Part shown: positions 11,337 through 23,591 of the stretch, in pieces
How positions within the stretch are numbered: the first letter of the stretch is position 1
Layout of the letters: every line of letters begins with the position of its first letter
Origin: Akanthomyces muscarius
Lineage: Eukaryota; Ascomycota; Sordariomycetes; Hypocreales; Cordycipitaceae
Assembly: GCF_028009165.1 (NCBI RefSeq)
Contig: NC_079244.1
Span: 682,001-746,000, forward strand
Direction of reading: 5' to 3'
DNA: 64,000 nucleotides
Made by a program: the position numbers and the translations under genes
The notes under the pieces: model-generated
The model's input: the letters and a program-made list of their open reading frames with translations, nothing else
The model's database searches: none
What the model was told of the DNA's origin: nothing

Positions 11337-12780
11337 ATGGAGGGCAGCGCAGACTCGTCTAGCGCTCACATGGGCTCTGCCCCCGCACACGCCGCCGCCT
11401 CCTCGCAGCAACCCGAACCAGGTGCCAGTCCCGGAACCGGCAGTGGCCTAAATCCCGGAGGGCCCAGGCCTGCTGCCGCTGCCGCCGACGATGTGCCAGC
11501 TCTGCCCGAGTTGACGCTCCCCCCTATTGTGGCCCCCTCATCCTACTTGCGCGTCAAGAAGCCCTCTGCCCCGACCGTCATGGCTTCTGCGCCTGACACC
11601 AAGGCCGCCCCGGGCCCTCTCGACCGCGAGCAAAAGGAAGGCCTGGTACGTCAAACACCTCTCCTTGTGTGCCTGCTGCACCGCTCAAGGCCAGACTGCT
11701 AACCGTTCCCGACCTGCAGGAGGCCATCCGCGACTTTCTCAAGGTCCGCACCAGCTACGACGTCCTGCCGCTGTCCTTTCGCCTCATCATCCTCGACACC
11801 GACTTGCTCATCAAGAAGAGTCTCAACATCTTGATTCAAAATTGTGCGCCCGTCTCCGACACCGGCCAATGCCAAATGCTCTCTGCTGACTGCGACTCTT
11901 CTAGCCATCGTCTCGGCCCCGCTATGGGACTCGCAAACATCGCGATTTGCCGGTCTCTTGACCAGCACCGACTACATCAATGTGATCCAATACCACATCC
12001 AGTATCCCGATGAGATGAGCAAGCTTGACCAGTTCCGCCTCCGCAGTCTGCGTGGTAAGACGGCCCTCCCGGACCCCTCATTCGTCTACCCCGCTCAGGC
12101 GCCAACTAACATGTGCCCAAGACATTGAAAAGGCAATCGGCGCGGTTCCAATCGAGACGCTCTCCGTCCACCCATCGCGGCCGCTGTTCGAAGCGTGCAG
12201 ACAGATGCTCAAGACGCGAGCGCGCAGAATTCCCCTCATCGACGTCGACGACGAAACCGGCCGCGAAACACTCATTTCCGTCATTACCCAATACCGTATC
12301 CTCAAATTCATTGCCGTTAACAACGCCGATTACACTGTCATGCTCAAAAAGACGGTTCGCGAAATCAACCTCGGCTCTTATAACAATCTCGTGACCTCGA
12401 CGATGAACGCCACAGTCGTCGACGTCATTCGCCTCATGGTGGACGGAAACATCAGCTGCATTCCCATTCTGGATGACAGCGGGCGGGTCCTCAACGCATT
12501 CGAAGCGGTCGACGTTATTCCGTGCATCAGGGGCGGCGTATACGAGGACCTCAGCGGTTCAGTCGGAGAGGCCCTCTGCAAACGTCCGGACGACGCGCCA
12601 GGCATCTACACCTGTAGCGAAGACGACCGACTCGATGCCATCTTCGACGCTGTCCGCAAGAGCAGAGTGCACAGACTGATTGTAGTTGACGACGACAACA
12701 AGCTTAAGGGCGTCATCTCGCTTTCGGATATCTTGAAATATGTGCTATATGAAGACGGCGAAGACGACGTCAAAAAATAA
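11337..12780 (+). CDS. SNF4: AMP-activated kinase gamma subunit (Snf4)
   Basis: Exons 11337..11645, 11720..11843, 11905..12054 and 12122..12780 join to 413 residues. After an Ala/Pro/Ser-rich, probably disordered N-terminus of about 100 residues come four CBS motifs. Recognisable blocks are EAIRDFLKVRTSYDVLPLSF, SAPLWDSQTSRFAGLLTSTD, RRIPLIDVDDETGRE, VDVIRLMVDGNISCIPILDD and SRVHRLIVVDDDNKLKGVIS. This is the nucleotide-sensing regulatory subunit of the Snf1/AMPK heterotrimer, controlling use of alternative carbon sources and energy stress responses. Splices restore the conserved IQNSIVSAPLWDS and RSLRDIEKAIG joins, which supports the exon model. The N-terminal extension is longer than in budding yeast but is usual in filamentous fungi. 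Confidence 0.95.
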
Positions 12781-13274
12781 TAAGCCTTCCGATGTGGAAG
12801 CTGGATATGGGCTAAAAGATGGAGTCCTGGGACAAGGCGTTTTGCATTCTATTCGGCGTCCGGGACGGTATTTATGGGAAGACTTTGTCTTCTTTTGGCA
12901 TATGATTCCAATTATTTATAGACTGCAGGTAGAGCCGCGTTTGTTGCACCACGGCCAATGGATATCTATTTCGCGAGCTCAAGAGTACCTGTTCTGCAAA
13001 TGAAATATTCTGCAAATGCAGACCGCCGGCAAAACAAAATTGCAGTCATCGGGCAGCAAGTCAGGTTGACCCGTCAACTGCATGTTTCCATCCACAGTGC
13101 TGCACTTTGTTTGGCCAACGTCGCCACGGCGCCGTTTGGCAGGCGTTATCTGCCAGTAGTAGGTACCGCACGCTTCAACGGGCAGGGGGCGTGTCACTTC
13201 TCCCATTCACATCTGTATCCATTTATCGTGTGCGTTTTTGCAACATTATGCGTGGCTGATCCGCCTCGTTAGGC
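12781..13274. other. intergenic spacer
   Basis: About 490 bp between SNF4 and the RhoGAP gene, both on the plus strand. I see no coding sequence. It should contain the SNF4 terminator and the RhoGAP promoter. Confidence 0.5.
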
Positions 13275-16200
13275 TTGGTCATGGCATCCAAAACGAGCAC
13301 ATCCCACCATTCCCAGTCTCTCAACCCACCGCTGCTGGTACTTCCGGAGAGCGCCTTTGACAGACCTCTGCCTGCAAGCTCAACGTTCCACAGCCTGCTG
13401 CAGAACGACCGACCTCTGTTTAGCAGCCACACCTGGACCTCCACCAGTGGCGATCTTGGCCTTCTCCGAGACGCCGATGAGGTCGAGGATCGTGCCATTT
13501 TTGTGCAAGAGTACAATCGCTTGGCGAAAAAGGTGTGGGTTGGCGGCCAGCATTGTAGCCAAAGCTAACAGATAACAGCATGGAATCCGGCCGCTGATTT
13601 TGGATGATTTCGATCCCAACAAGCCCGTAAGCTCGGACCCGGCTCACCTTGTTGAACCATAATTGACAGTTGCAGGATGACAACGGAAAACCGAAACGCG
13701 GATGGTTCCGTCGCATGTTTTTGTCTGGCCCCCGGCCTGCGACCGATTCTAGAGATCGCGACTCGCTGAGATCCCGACATCGACGAAGTGCATCCGACTT
13801 GGCCCATCTAATTCACAGCAGAAGGGAAGCTCCAAGTGTCTTAGACCTCCAGTCCATGGTGCGCGTCAGCGGAAAAAGCTCTCTTTACCTGCCTAACGAG
13901 TATGCACCGTGTGCCTTGATCCTACCAACGTGTATACGAGCGACTGCCCAATACGTGGCACAGCATGCCAACACGCGTGGCATATTTAGGATCCCCGGAT
14001 CGATGAAAGTTGTTGGCGCCCTTTTCGACTATTACTGCCACATGGATAAAGGCAGCGCCGATATCTCCGGCACTGTACGATCAGCAACGCTGCCATTACA
14101 TATCCAATATTCTGTTCATGATATCGCATCTACATTGAAGAGATTTTTGTCAACACTGCCAGGCGGTATACTCGGATCACTGCTTTTATTTGACTCATTC
14201 ATAGCTATCCAGTCGCAGCTGAATGCGGAGCCTGAATTCCCACGAACGAATCAAACCAAAGTCAGAGCAAGATTGATCGCGCTGGCTATTGGGACAATCG
14301 AATCTCAATTCCGACGAGAGTTGATTTGTGCGATATTTGGGCTGCTCAGCATGATTGGACGCATCGCTGAGGTAGCCCCGAGAGAAGATGAGGCGGGCTT
14401 GCCCCTACCGACAACAGACCTAATGGGCTATGGTGCACTCAGCATTTGCTTTGGGCCGTTGCTTATTGGCGATTTGCTTCCTTCGTACACAATGAAAATT
14501 GCCGCTCCAGGTTCTGGTTTGGTCGTTCTGCCACCAGCCACGCAGCACATTCGCAAAGAAACGCGGAAGAACAAGCCCGAAAGTGGCACCAAGAACGTAC
14601 AGCCAGCCGTCGATAAGATACTCATCGCCAATAGAGTAACAGAAATGCTAATCTCGAATTGGAGAGATATTGTTCGACAGATGAAGTCTCTGGGCACGCA
14701 CAGAAGAAGGCACACATCTGGCGGCAGCTTCAGCAGACCATCGCTTCGGCAGTCGGCTTCGGAAACATTTCTGACAAAAGTTCCCAAAGACTTCTCGCAA
14801 ATGAGACCAAATTCAGCAATTGTCTCTAGAAATACGACTGAAGAAGCTGATACCGAAACCTCCGCTCTGACCAAACTAGCAAGCGTGCCCAAACGTGCAT
14901 CGGGTTTTCTGAGGCAAAAGGCCAGCGTCAACACTCTCAGTCCCACCATAGAAGAGAGTCCGAAAGAATCACGCCTCAGAAACGCTGCCGTGATTGAGGA
15001 AGAAAGGGAGCTTGGGAAGTGTTTTTCGACGCTGGACACAACGAGGAGACCAAAAGCCGAACACTCAACCATGACTGAGGGAACCCAAACAGAGATCCAT
15101 TCTCCAGTAAAGAGAAAGCGGCTCACGGTACCGCCCAGACTATCTTCGATCGATTGGCTAAACCAGCCTCGACCGGAAACTGCTGATGGAGAACAAAGTT
15201 ATTTGAGTAGCACAGAAGACGCACCTGGAAAAGGCGAAAATCTGCTGCGTGTGAACTCTGGAGAGGGAACACCACCCAAATTTTGTTCGCCTGTCATGTC
15301 TGCGGCACTCCCTGTGCCGAACGCATCGTTTCGTGGGACCCCCAACAGGAAAGGAGACGAGATTATCGGCGTTTTTGCCAATAACGCGACAGGACCCAGA
15401 ACCATACCTCGGAGGTTCGGAGCACAGTCTCCAGCAACAGATTCAAAATATCAACTAAAGCGGCACAAAAGAAATACCTACGAACCATTGAATGGTAGCC
15501 CGATAAAAGATAGAACTCCGCGCAGCCTGGGGAAGATTGACACCCAGGCGTGTAGGCTAGCCAGTGCGCCGACCAATGTTGGAAAGGCCAAAAGCCCGTC
15601 GAAAATCACCAGAGGCATCCATCCGGGCAGTCCAGCCAAGACCCATCCGAAAAAGCCGAGACGAGCAAGAAGCGGTCCACTGTCCAATTCGACGGCACGA
15701 AAGAACGATGACGTATTTAAGCCAAACCAGGACGTCTCGGTGGGAGTTTGGAAAAATGGTGTACCGCAGAGCAGCCCTGTGACCAAAGTGCTACGCTCAT
15801 CTGTCAGCGATGGAGCTTCACTGAGATCTTCTGCGATACGAAGCCTGATCAACGCGGGCAGGAATCGAATCAGAAACTCTTATGCTAGCGACTCAAAGAC
15901 AAGAGGACCGTACATCGACAACGAGGAACCCACTTCATGGGCCAAATGCTCACAGGAGGGTTTACCTGTATATAAAAATCCAGAATCCATCATCCGCCAC
16001 TTGAATTTGTATCACGGATACAATCTATCTCCCGGATCGTCCAAAGACTCCGACGCAGTAATGGCCCTGTATCAGGTCATCATTTCTCTGCATGATAGAC
16101 TAATCAAGCAAGAGTTGGAGGCCACGCTGTTGAACAACGGGGCGGATGAAAAACGGCGGGAGGAAGCAGGCAAATTGCGACAGGACGTTGGCATATGGAG

Positions 16201-16645
16201 GCGCAGGGCTGAATCTGCTGAGAAAAGAGTTCTCGTATTTGAAAGATTCACTGAGCGGCTAAAGGGCATTCGCGATGCGGCGATTGCATCGGAGCAAGAT
16301 GGGTCGCAAGACAGCGAGAAGCAAGGCGACGCATTCGCAGGCCGTCTCAACTTGGATAATGATTTTGTGGCTGCTGCTGCTCGGGTCAGATTTGCCGAGG
16401 TCGATGGTAACGAAGAACAGGGCACTTCTTCGGGAGAGACAAATGCTGGAAGTCGCCCGAGCGTGGAGAGCAGACAAAGCAATACTTGCGTGGAGTGCGG
16501 TGAAGACCAAAATTTGGATAGGCGAGCGCTTGGAAACCAGGGACAGGGCATGCTGCGTCCGAGACCGGCCAGCATTGACGAAGTTGCAGAGTTGTGGATG
16601 GCAGCCAAGGAGCTACTTGACATGGACAAGGGCGAGGACATGTGA
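13275..16645 (+). CDS. large RhoGAP-domain protein
   Basis: Exons 13275..13532, 13579..13626 and 13676..16645 give 1091 residues; an in-frame second ATG at 13281 is equally possible. The two introns are only 46 and 49 nt. The RhoGAP domain covers about residues 170-360, with the arginine-finger motif RGIFRIPGS near residue 206 and later blocks HIQYSVHDIASTLKRFLSTL and YGALSICFGPLLIGDLL. The middle 500 residues are Ser/Pro/Lys-rich and probably disordered. The C-terminus has a helical, probably coiled-coil segment followed by CVECGEDQNLD and an acidic end. Such proteins stimulate GTP hydrolysis by Rho/Cdc42 GTPases at sites of polar growth and septation. The specific target GTPase cannot be told from sequence. 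It has no membrane segment. Confidence 0.88.
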
Positions 16646-16822
16646 GGCGGGACAGGTGCTGACAGAAGCAACGAGTGTAGTGTGAGGTGTAAGACTAGAT
16701 GCATTCTTTGATTATTGTTTCAGAGTGTACAAAATAGACTTTTGAAATGGACGAAGCATATTTTGGAAGCACGAAATAAGATATCGATTCCGGTTGACCG
16801 TAGTTTTATTACAGTGCCTAAT

Positions 16823-17251
16823 TTACAGTGCCATGCCGGAAACGCTCTGCAAGAGATCATCCAGCAGGTCGTCGACTTCTGAATCCGTGTCTAGCTCTGA
16901 AATCCAGGAATCGCTGGAATCTAGTCGCTGTCGAAACGGTGAGGGCGGCGTTAGCGGACGAATGCCCGATGCAGGCAGCGAAAAGGGATAGAACACGGGC
17001 TGCGCAGAGGGAATGAAGGGTGATTCGGCCAAATTGTTTGTCTCCCACGCCGGCGAAGGAGGCTGACTCCATGCCAAGTTATCATCGTCGTCACCAATAT
17101 CGTCGTCATCTTGGTCGTTGTGATCCGTCGCCGACATCCATGCAGAATTTTGCGTCCAGAAAGGTGTATTATAGTCATCACCGATGGTGGTGGTGGCAAA
17201 GCACGCTTCCACCTCAGGATCGGGCGAGGAGGAGGGGCACGGCCAGATCAT
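16823..17251 (-). CDS. small acidic hypothetical protein
   Basis: This is a 142-residue single-exon frame starting 52 bp after the RPA3 stop on the same strand. The sequence is Asp/Ser/Pro-rich, with a run of Asp residues near position 50 and an acidic C-terminus reading DSSDSWISELDTDSEVDDLL. Most of the frame is low complexity, so coding status is supported mainly by length and by the amphipathic acidic tail, not by a family match. It could be a short nuclear or scaffold protein, a separate transcript, or an alternative 3' part of the RPA3 transcription unit. No domain recognised. Confidence 0.45.
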   Translation of the reverse strand: MIWPCPSSSPDPEVEACFATTTIGDDYNTPFWTQNSAWMSATDHNDQDDDDIGDDDDNLAWSQPPSPAWETNNLAESPFIPSAQPVFYPFSLPASGIRPLTPPSPFRQRLDSSDSWISELDTDSEVDDLLDDLLQSVSGMAL

Positions 17252-17302
17252 GGCTACGCGGGGTGGTTGGCCGCCATGATTGTCCGCCGCGTGACGGCGG
17301 CT

Positions 17303-17712
17303 TCAGTTGTCGCCGCCAAAGATGGTCTTGTGTCGCTGGGCGGCCTCGGCGACCTGTGTGCAGAGACCCATGTCTATTTCAGCCAGTCAGTCAGTCAATC
17401 ATTCTATTTGGTGCTTTTGATGGATTTGTGTTTGGTGGGAGAAGAGAGGAACGCACCGACGTTGGTGCCGACGTCGCGGGAGCTTAGAGCCTTGATGGAC
17501 AGGTCGGGGTTGACTTTGCCGATGAAGAGGGCGGCGTTGCCGTTGGTGAGATGCGCTTCCCGGTTCAGAAGAATGGTGACATTGCCGTCGGCGTCAATGG
17601 TGGCCTGATCGCCGCGCAGCTGGGTGACTTTGCCGACGATGCTGACGTGCTTGTTGACAAAGGTATCAAGGCTGGGCGCAGTGATGCGCGGCGCGGCAAT
17701 GTGTTCCGACAT
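17303..17712 (-). CDS. RPA3: replication protein A 14 kDa subunit (Rpa3)
   Basis: Exons 17457..17712 and 17303..17373, with an 83-nt intron, encode 108 residues. The protein is a single OB fold of the Rpa3/Rfa3 type: ITAPSLDTFVNKHVSIVGKV, then QATIDADGNVTILL and ALFIGKVNPDLSIKALSSRD, ending DMGLCTQVAEAAQRHKTIFG after splicing. RPA3 forms the trimerisation core of the RPA complex that coats single-stranded DNA during replication and repair. The C-terminal helix encoded by exon 2 is needed for trimerisation, which supports the splice. Length is typical for the family. Confidence 0.9.
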
Positions 17713-20333
17713 GATGGACGATTTAGATTGATTGCCTGAATTGAGTGCAAAGTACTCTTGATGAGCAGAATTTCACGAGCGGTGGTGATGCGGGAACGCG
17801 ACGGGGCGCGTCTCGCCACCGAGCTGGAGTGGGGGAGGGGCTGACGTGCGCTGGCGCGACATCAGGTGACTGCGTGTTTACGGGAAAGTGTTACGAAGGA
17901 TACATGATGGATGGGCAAATGGGCAAAGATCAAAAGTCCCGTGGACTAATTTTAGTAATAAAAAAAGAAGGAAATGTGGTAAACTGGAGATAATCGCCAG
18001 TGGCGACATGTGCACAACGTGCAAAAGCGTGCAACCGGGCAAGACGGGTATGACGGGTTAGCATGTTCTGCGGGAGGGGGATCTGTGGTGGCGAAAACGG
18101 CGTGTACACTTGATTCGCCAAAGTGACGTCGGTGGTGCCTGGCCGGCAAACCTGTAGGCTGTGGTGCTTGCGCGGGGCATGTCAATGTACCTACTTTTTC
18201 GTTTCAACATTAATGGTTCGTCATCACATTCAATGTGCAAATGATCAATCCTTCTCTCCGTTGAGGAATTTTTTCTCGCTGATCCATTCGAGACGAAGTA
18301 AGAACGAGAGAGCAAAAAAAAAAGTTGGACAGCTAGCTCGGAGGTTCTTGTCCTAAATGGATGAGTGTGCTTCGGTGGACGAAGCAGCCTTGGAGTGCAA
18401 CAGCTGATGCTGTTCCAATCGAAAAGCGACCATGACCAATCACGCGAGGAAAGCTCCGGCGGGTGGTGGAAGACTATGACGATGGGAAGGGAGCGGAATG
18501 GATTAGAAGCTCCTTGGCTGGGGAATTTGCCGGGGATTAATTACTCGAGTCTGACAAAAGGTAGGGATGGCGTGTCCACTGATGGAAGGAACCAATGACG
18601 AGCTCGGGAAAATATCGTGATTAGCTGAGGTGCATTATTAAAAAATGGAATGGGAGAGTAATTTGACTGTTCAAGTATTATCATTTGCTATGCTTTGGGG
18701 ACCCTTGTTGGGAGCGACTCTTATTAGACAGGGTGAGCCACAGGGTAAGCCACAGGGTGAGCCACGTACGCGCCGGTGAAAAGCAAGGCAGAGGCCGAAG
18801 CTAGTACTGGTGGGTGTCGCTGAAACTCGTCGAGGCGAGAGAGTGGAGCACAGGTGACGGAGCAAAGTGCCCGGAGCAAAGTGCCCGGAAGCTGTGGCGA
18901 TCGCATGCCCAATGCGGGGGAGCGAGGAAATGCCAGCCCGTTCCTCGCTACCACCGCAAGCTAGCGAGCAGGAACAACATCGATGCACGTTATGCTGCTA
19001 CTGGACGAATGTGCACAGCCGCACCAGCTGGTCGGGCCACTAATCACGGGGAAGAGTAGAAGCACACTAGACAGCAAATGAGCCAGCCGTGTCTCGTGGG
19101 AAAGAAAGAGGCGAAGATCAATGGCGCGCGTCGTCTTGTTATCCAGTGCCTGTGTGCCAGTGCCAGCATCCTATCAGATACTACGTGGGTGCGCAGTGAG
19201 GTCCGGAGGCACGGATTGGTGGAGCCCAGGTATTGGGACCCTTCCAATCTTTGCTGCCTTTCCCCTCACCAGTCCAGTCGGTCGTGTCCCCCAGTTCGAC
19301 GTTGAGAGCTTCAGCCACACCGGGCCAATGATACCGGTGCCACATCACACCACTGACGTCTTTCCATGGCTTTTGTGCCGTTTGCAAAGGGCATCGTGTT
19401 TTTATTCTGTTGGGAACTTACGAGCTTCGATGCGGCATCACAAACCTACAGCTGTAGAGGATGGGCGAAGCCTCCCGTGCGTATTCTGATTTTGGGTTTG
19501 ACTTTTTTTTTTTTTTTTCCCACGGCCTACTTTTTTTTATTGCTTTCGTCAAGCCTCCAGCAGCCACCCACCCCATCCATCCCTGCGTGCTTCTTCTCCT
19601 CTTTTCGAGCCTACTAGAGCGCTTTGCACGTAGCCAAGCTTTTTTTCCGTCGCGCTGCCGCCGTGCTGTGCCACACCCTGTCCTAGGCGATTGACAGTGC
19701 TTTCCTGTCTTTGCTCAGGGTTCGATGGACCTTGGAATCGCCGATCTAGCAAACTGGCAACTACTACCAGTACTGGTACATGCGGAACCGTTTTTCCCAA
19801 TGCCCAATTTTAGCGGCGCCGCGGCCTTTCCCCTTCCCCCCCAAATGATGGCAGTGGCTCAGCACGGCAGGAGGAAAACGTCCATTTCCCAGTTTTATCA
19901 CTTTGCTGCTCCGGTTCGCCTTTTGCCTTTTTTTCTTTGTGCCAATTCGTAAATCCCATATATATTCTAGTGCGCCCCAGAGGTGTGGCTGGGTTCCTCC
20001 TGCCACCCACGCCCGAAACTGCCAACTTACACTCACACCACCACACCACTCACCTACAATACAACACCGTGCCGCTTTCTCTACCTATACTTTGCCCCAG
20101 CTGCCAAACGCTATTCAGCACATACAAAAGTAAAACGACGGCCGCGACCGGAAAACTCTATTTTTTCATCAGAAACATCAACCGCACCTCGAAAATCTCA
20201 CAATCCATCATCGACACGTTCATTTTAGCTCTACTACCGCTCTGGCTTTGCTCGTCTCACGCCTAGCAAGACAAACAACAAACGCCTGTCTCTCAACCCT
20301 CAAACACAAGCTACCACCCACTTTCTCCGGGTG
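17713..20333. other. 2.6 kb upstream region of bZIP gene
   Basis: No supported gene. It contains a 12-bp direct repeat (acagggtgagcc, three imperfect copies at about 18727..18764), a doubled gagcaaagtgcccg unit near 18860..18892, a poly-T tract near 19503..19520, and C/A-rich sequence close to the start codon. Long, pyrimidine-rich leaders are usual for regulated fungal transcription factor genes, so part of this is probably a transcribed 5' leader. Confidence 0.45.
18727..18764. repeat. 3 x 12-bp imperfect tandem repeat
   Basis: Three consecutive copies of acagggtgagcc, the middle one with a single change to acagggtaagcc. Intergenic. Confidence 0.75.
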
Positions 20334-21307
20334 ATGAACAATCCGCAACTAGATCCCGGCCTGTCCGCCATGCTCGCGGGCACCAATCTATCCATCGACC
20401 CAGGCGCACTCCTGCAGCAACCACCAGTTTTTGAAAACGACACGGCTTCTTCCTCCCGCACAACATCAACCTCATCCGTGCCGCGGCTACACACGCCCGA
20501 CACACCCGAGACAGAAGACGACGGCCTTTCTGAAGAGGAGGAAGACGACGACGACCGAAACACAACATCAAAGAAGCCGTCCTCGAGAGGCAAGGCCAAG
20601 ATGCCCACCAAGTCAAGAACAGCCACATCATCCTCCAAGTCCAAAAAGGGCGGCTCCACCACTGCCACGGCCAGTGTAGATAAGCGACGCAGACGGAACC
20701 TGGAGCGCAATCGCGCCGCCGCCTCAAAATGTCGCCAGCGCAAGAAGCAGTGGCAGGACGGCCTCGAGCGCAAGAAGATTGAGCTCGAGAGCCGCTACAA
20801 GTCGCTTCACAGCGAGGTCAAGGAGCTCATGGAGGAGGTGGCCCAGCTCAAGAACTTTGTCATGGCCCATGCCGCCTGCAACGATGCCAACATTGACGAC
20901 TGGATCCGCAACGAGGCGGACAGCTTCGTGCGGCGGATGAGCGGTGCGCAGATGGCGCAGAATGCGCAAGCAGCACAGAACGCGCAAGTGGCGCAGAATG
21001 CACACACTCCTCCGCAGCCTCAGGGATCGTTGGTCCAGATGCAGTCTCCTACGCAGGGCCAGCTAGCGACACCCTCTTCGATGAATGGTATGTACATGTC
21101 TGATTGGGATGACTATACACAAATGAGCTAGCCGCTTATAAATGTGCAGACGCCCTGAACAATATGTGTGCACCTGCTGGCTCCAAGGCGCCGTTTGATG
21201 CAGCTGCGAACAATAGCATGCGGCCCGGTGGTGCTGGAGGCGCCCAGGACCAAAACAACAACATTTTCGATCAAGATTTGCTTATGGTGAATTCGATGCA
21301 AGCATGA
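20334..21307 (+). CDS. ATF/CREB-type bZIP transcription factor
   Basis: Exons 20334..21087 and 21150..21307, with a 62-nt intron, give 303 residues. The start ATG is at 20334; the preceding GTG is not needed. An acidic Ser/Thr-rich N-terminal half precedes a basic region at about residues 116-140 with the signature NLERNRAAASKCRQRKKQWQ, followed directly by a leucine-zipper-type coiled coil to about residue 180. This N-x7-C/R layout belongs to the ATF/CREB group. The C-terminus is Gln/Asn/Ala-rich with short QNAQ repeats. It should be a nuclear DNA-binding dimer; the ATF/CREB group in fungi mostly handles stress and development. Without splicing the frame would end about 40 nt downstream of the donor at MSDWDDYTQMS, so an intron-retained shorter form is also possible. 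Confidence 0.88.
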
Positions 21308-21930
21308 TGAGATGTGTGCGGTGTCACACTTCTTTCTTTTTCTTCGCTTCTCGGATCTGTCTTATACCAACATTTTTCCGCTCTGATATTTGGCGCTGTT
21401 TTTTTTCCTCGTGTAACTTTTCTGGCGTTGGTATCTCTTTTTTCTTGCCCTGCATATCTGTCTTTTTTTTTTTATCTTCTTGGACGAGACCATGACCAAA
21501 ACAAAGAAAAGACTCACTCACGAACGCGGAGGCACTGGCAACGGGCAACTGGCATACGGCACTGGACGGCTTTACAAAACGGTTGTGGTATGGGTTATTT
21601 TACGACTTCTTTTCTTTTGACGGAAGAAATTTCGAGGGGCGTTTCATGTGGGAATTCTTACGTTGTAACATCTTTCTGACAAACCCTCGGGATTTATTTT
21701 ATATATATATAGTACAATATGATCAAGCTGCAGCCTTGACTGCAACTACTTCTCCCAAACCTTGCTATCTGCTGCTTAGATCATACAAATGTTTTCCGCC
21801 ACTGTGCATCTCATCTCCCACCACCAACTGTATATGCTGACACGAGTACAATGAAATGTTGTAAAAAATAGTTGGGTTGTATACATGAACAAAATCTTTG
21901 TCGCTCTTGTTCTTCCTCCTGCCTGCATCT
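21308..21930. other. 3' intergenic spacer
   Basis: About 620 bp between the convergent bZIP and mL38 genes. It is T-rich with a TATATATATA run near 21703. No coding sequence seen; it presumably carries both 3' UTRs. Confidence 0.5.
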
Positions 21931-23323
21931 CTAACGACGCTTCGTCCACCCCCGCGCGTTGGAGATGCCCTTGATGCGCTTCGTGTACTTGTCCAGGTGG
22001 AGGTACTTTGCGCTCTGGTGCTTGGCCTCCCAGCCGCGCGACTTGACGGGCGGCTTGAGGCTGTAGACGCGCTGCGGGCGGAGCTCGACGTCGGCGCCGT
22101 CGAGGCCGTTCCTGGCCATGACGTCGGCCGTCTGCTCGTCCCACTCGGTGCGGAACATGGTGAAGCCGACGGGGGTGAGGGCAAACTTGTCGCGGAACGA
22201 CTTGAGCGAGAAGCGATCGCGCGAGGCGGCGTAGAGGTCCCTGATCTTGGCCTCGTCGACGGTCTGGCCGGGCGTCTGCTCGAGGACGAAGATGCCGAGG
22301 CGGTGGTAGGGCGCGCCCTTGGAGGCGGTGGGCGGCAGCCAGGGCACGGCGGCGGGGCTGGGGAGGAGCGGCAGGGCGACGGCGGGCAGCGAAGGGCTGA
22401 CGGGGATGTTGGCGGCGATGAGGTGGCAGCGCTTGAAGAAGGCGTTGGCGTCGACGTCGGGGACGTCGGCGTCGAGGACGACGACGGTGACGAGGCGCTC
22501 GCCCTTGTCGTCAAAGGCCTGGACCTTGAGGCGCGGGACGCGCTCGGAGACGTCGCTGGGCACGACGCGGCCGGGCTGGATCTTGGCGCTGTCAAAGTAC
22601 AGCTGCACGTCGACGACGGGCTCGAGCTTGGGCAGCACGTCGGGCACGATGCTGAACTGCTCGATGCGCTGCTTGATGAGCTTGTAGTCGTACGAGCGCC
22701 ACTTTTTCTCGGCCAGGTGGCGGTAGATGGGTTTGGACATGTCGCCTGGATTGGCACTGTCAGTCTAATTTCTCTTCTCCAAATCCTTTGCATAGTGGGG
22801 AAGCAAACGTACCGAGTCCGTCTTCGAATTTTCGCTTGACCAGAGGGTCGTTAATGTCCGCCAGGATCGTCAGGCGGTGCGCCTCCTTGCGCAGGCTCTT
22901 GAGCCGAATCTGCCGCATCGTCTCGCCGCCCCTGACCTCGGCGGCGTCGCGGGCCTCGAGCGCCGCCATCTTGGCCGCCGTGGCCTGGAGGCTCGCCACC
23001 TTGGCCTCGCGGTCGGCGGCGAGGATCTTGCGCGCCTCCTGGAACGCCTGGTACGGCAGCTGCTCAAAGGGGAGGCTGCCCGTCGTCCGGATCGCCTCGC
23101 GTCGGCGCCGCGAGCCAATCGGCATCGTGCCCTGGTCCATCAGCTCCTGCTCCAGCTCCCGCGGGACGGTGTTGGGGTCGAGATGCGCCGCTGATGTCGT
23201 CGATGGCTCCTGAGTCGTCGTCTCGGTGGCGCGGGCGGCGCCGCTGCTGGTAAACGTCCGAATGGCGCATGGTTGTGTCAATTGCCTCGTCAGCGGCCGT
23301 GCGACCGCGCGGCAGCCCGACAT
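21931..23323 (-). CDS. MRPL35: mitochondrial ribosomal large subunit protein mL38
   Basis: Exons 22813..23323 and 21931..22745, with a 67-nt intron, give 441 residues. The first 50 residues form a basic, Ser/Thr/Arg-rich presequence. A helical region with many Ala/Glu follows, including DINDPLVKRKFEDGLGDMSK, which is restored by the splice and is highly typical of fungal mL38. The C-terminal half is a phosphatidylethanolamine-binding-protein-like fold (VQLYFDSAKIQPGRVVPSDV, VVVLDADVPDVDANAFFKRC, PYHRLGIFVLEQTPGQ). It is a structural component of the mitochondrial large ribosomal subunit. It starts 268 bp from, and divergent to, the uL4m gene, so two proteins of the same particle share a spacer. 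Confidence 0.93.
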
Positions 23324-23591
23324 TGTGATTGTCAAAGGCTTTCGGTTGATTTCTGTGTTGGTTGCTGGGAAATGGGAGTCGAGCGTGAAGTGTTGCCAAA
23401 AAAGCTGCTGTACGGCTACGACCCACTGAAATTTGCTTGCTGGCGGAATCATGGCCGGCCCGGTTTTTTTCTTAGTGTCACGGTTTTCCAGTGCTTCACC
23501 CCAATTGCGACGACCACCTGACCAGATTCGCAAAGAAAGTGGTCTGTCGGCATCAATTGTGTGCCAAGACGACGCATCAATCGCTGGAACA
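23324..23591. promoter_or_regulatory. shared divergent promoter, mL38 / uL4m
   Basis: This 268 bp spacer separates two start codons of mitoribosomal large-subunit genes. A CCAAT pentamer lies at 23501..23505 and a T-run at 23464..23471. Co-regulation is inferred from layout and shared function. Confidence 0.45.

Noticed and set aside
19717..19735. gggttcgatggacc, resembling a tRNA B box
   Set aside because: The flanking bases cannot form the five-pair T stem, and there is no A box at the right distance.
21898..22839. 313-codon plus-strand frame opposite mL38
   Set aside because: Shadow of the high-GC mL38 coding sequence; Asp/Val/Gly-rich composition is typical of antisense frames.
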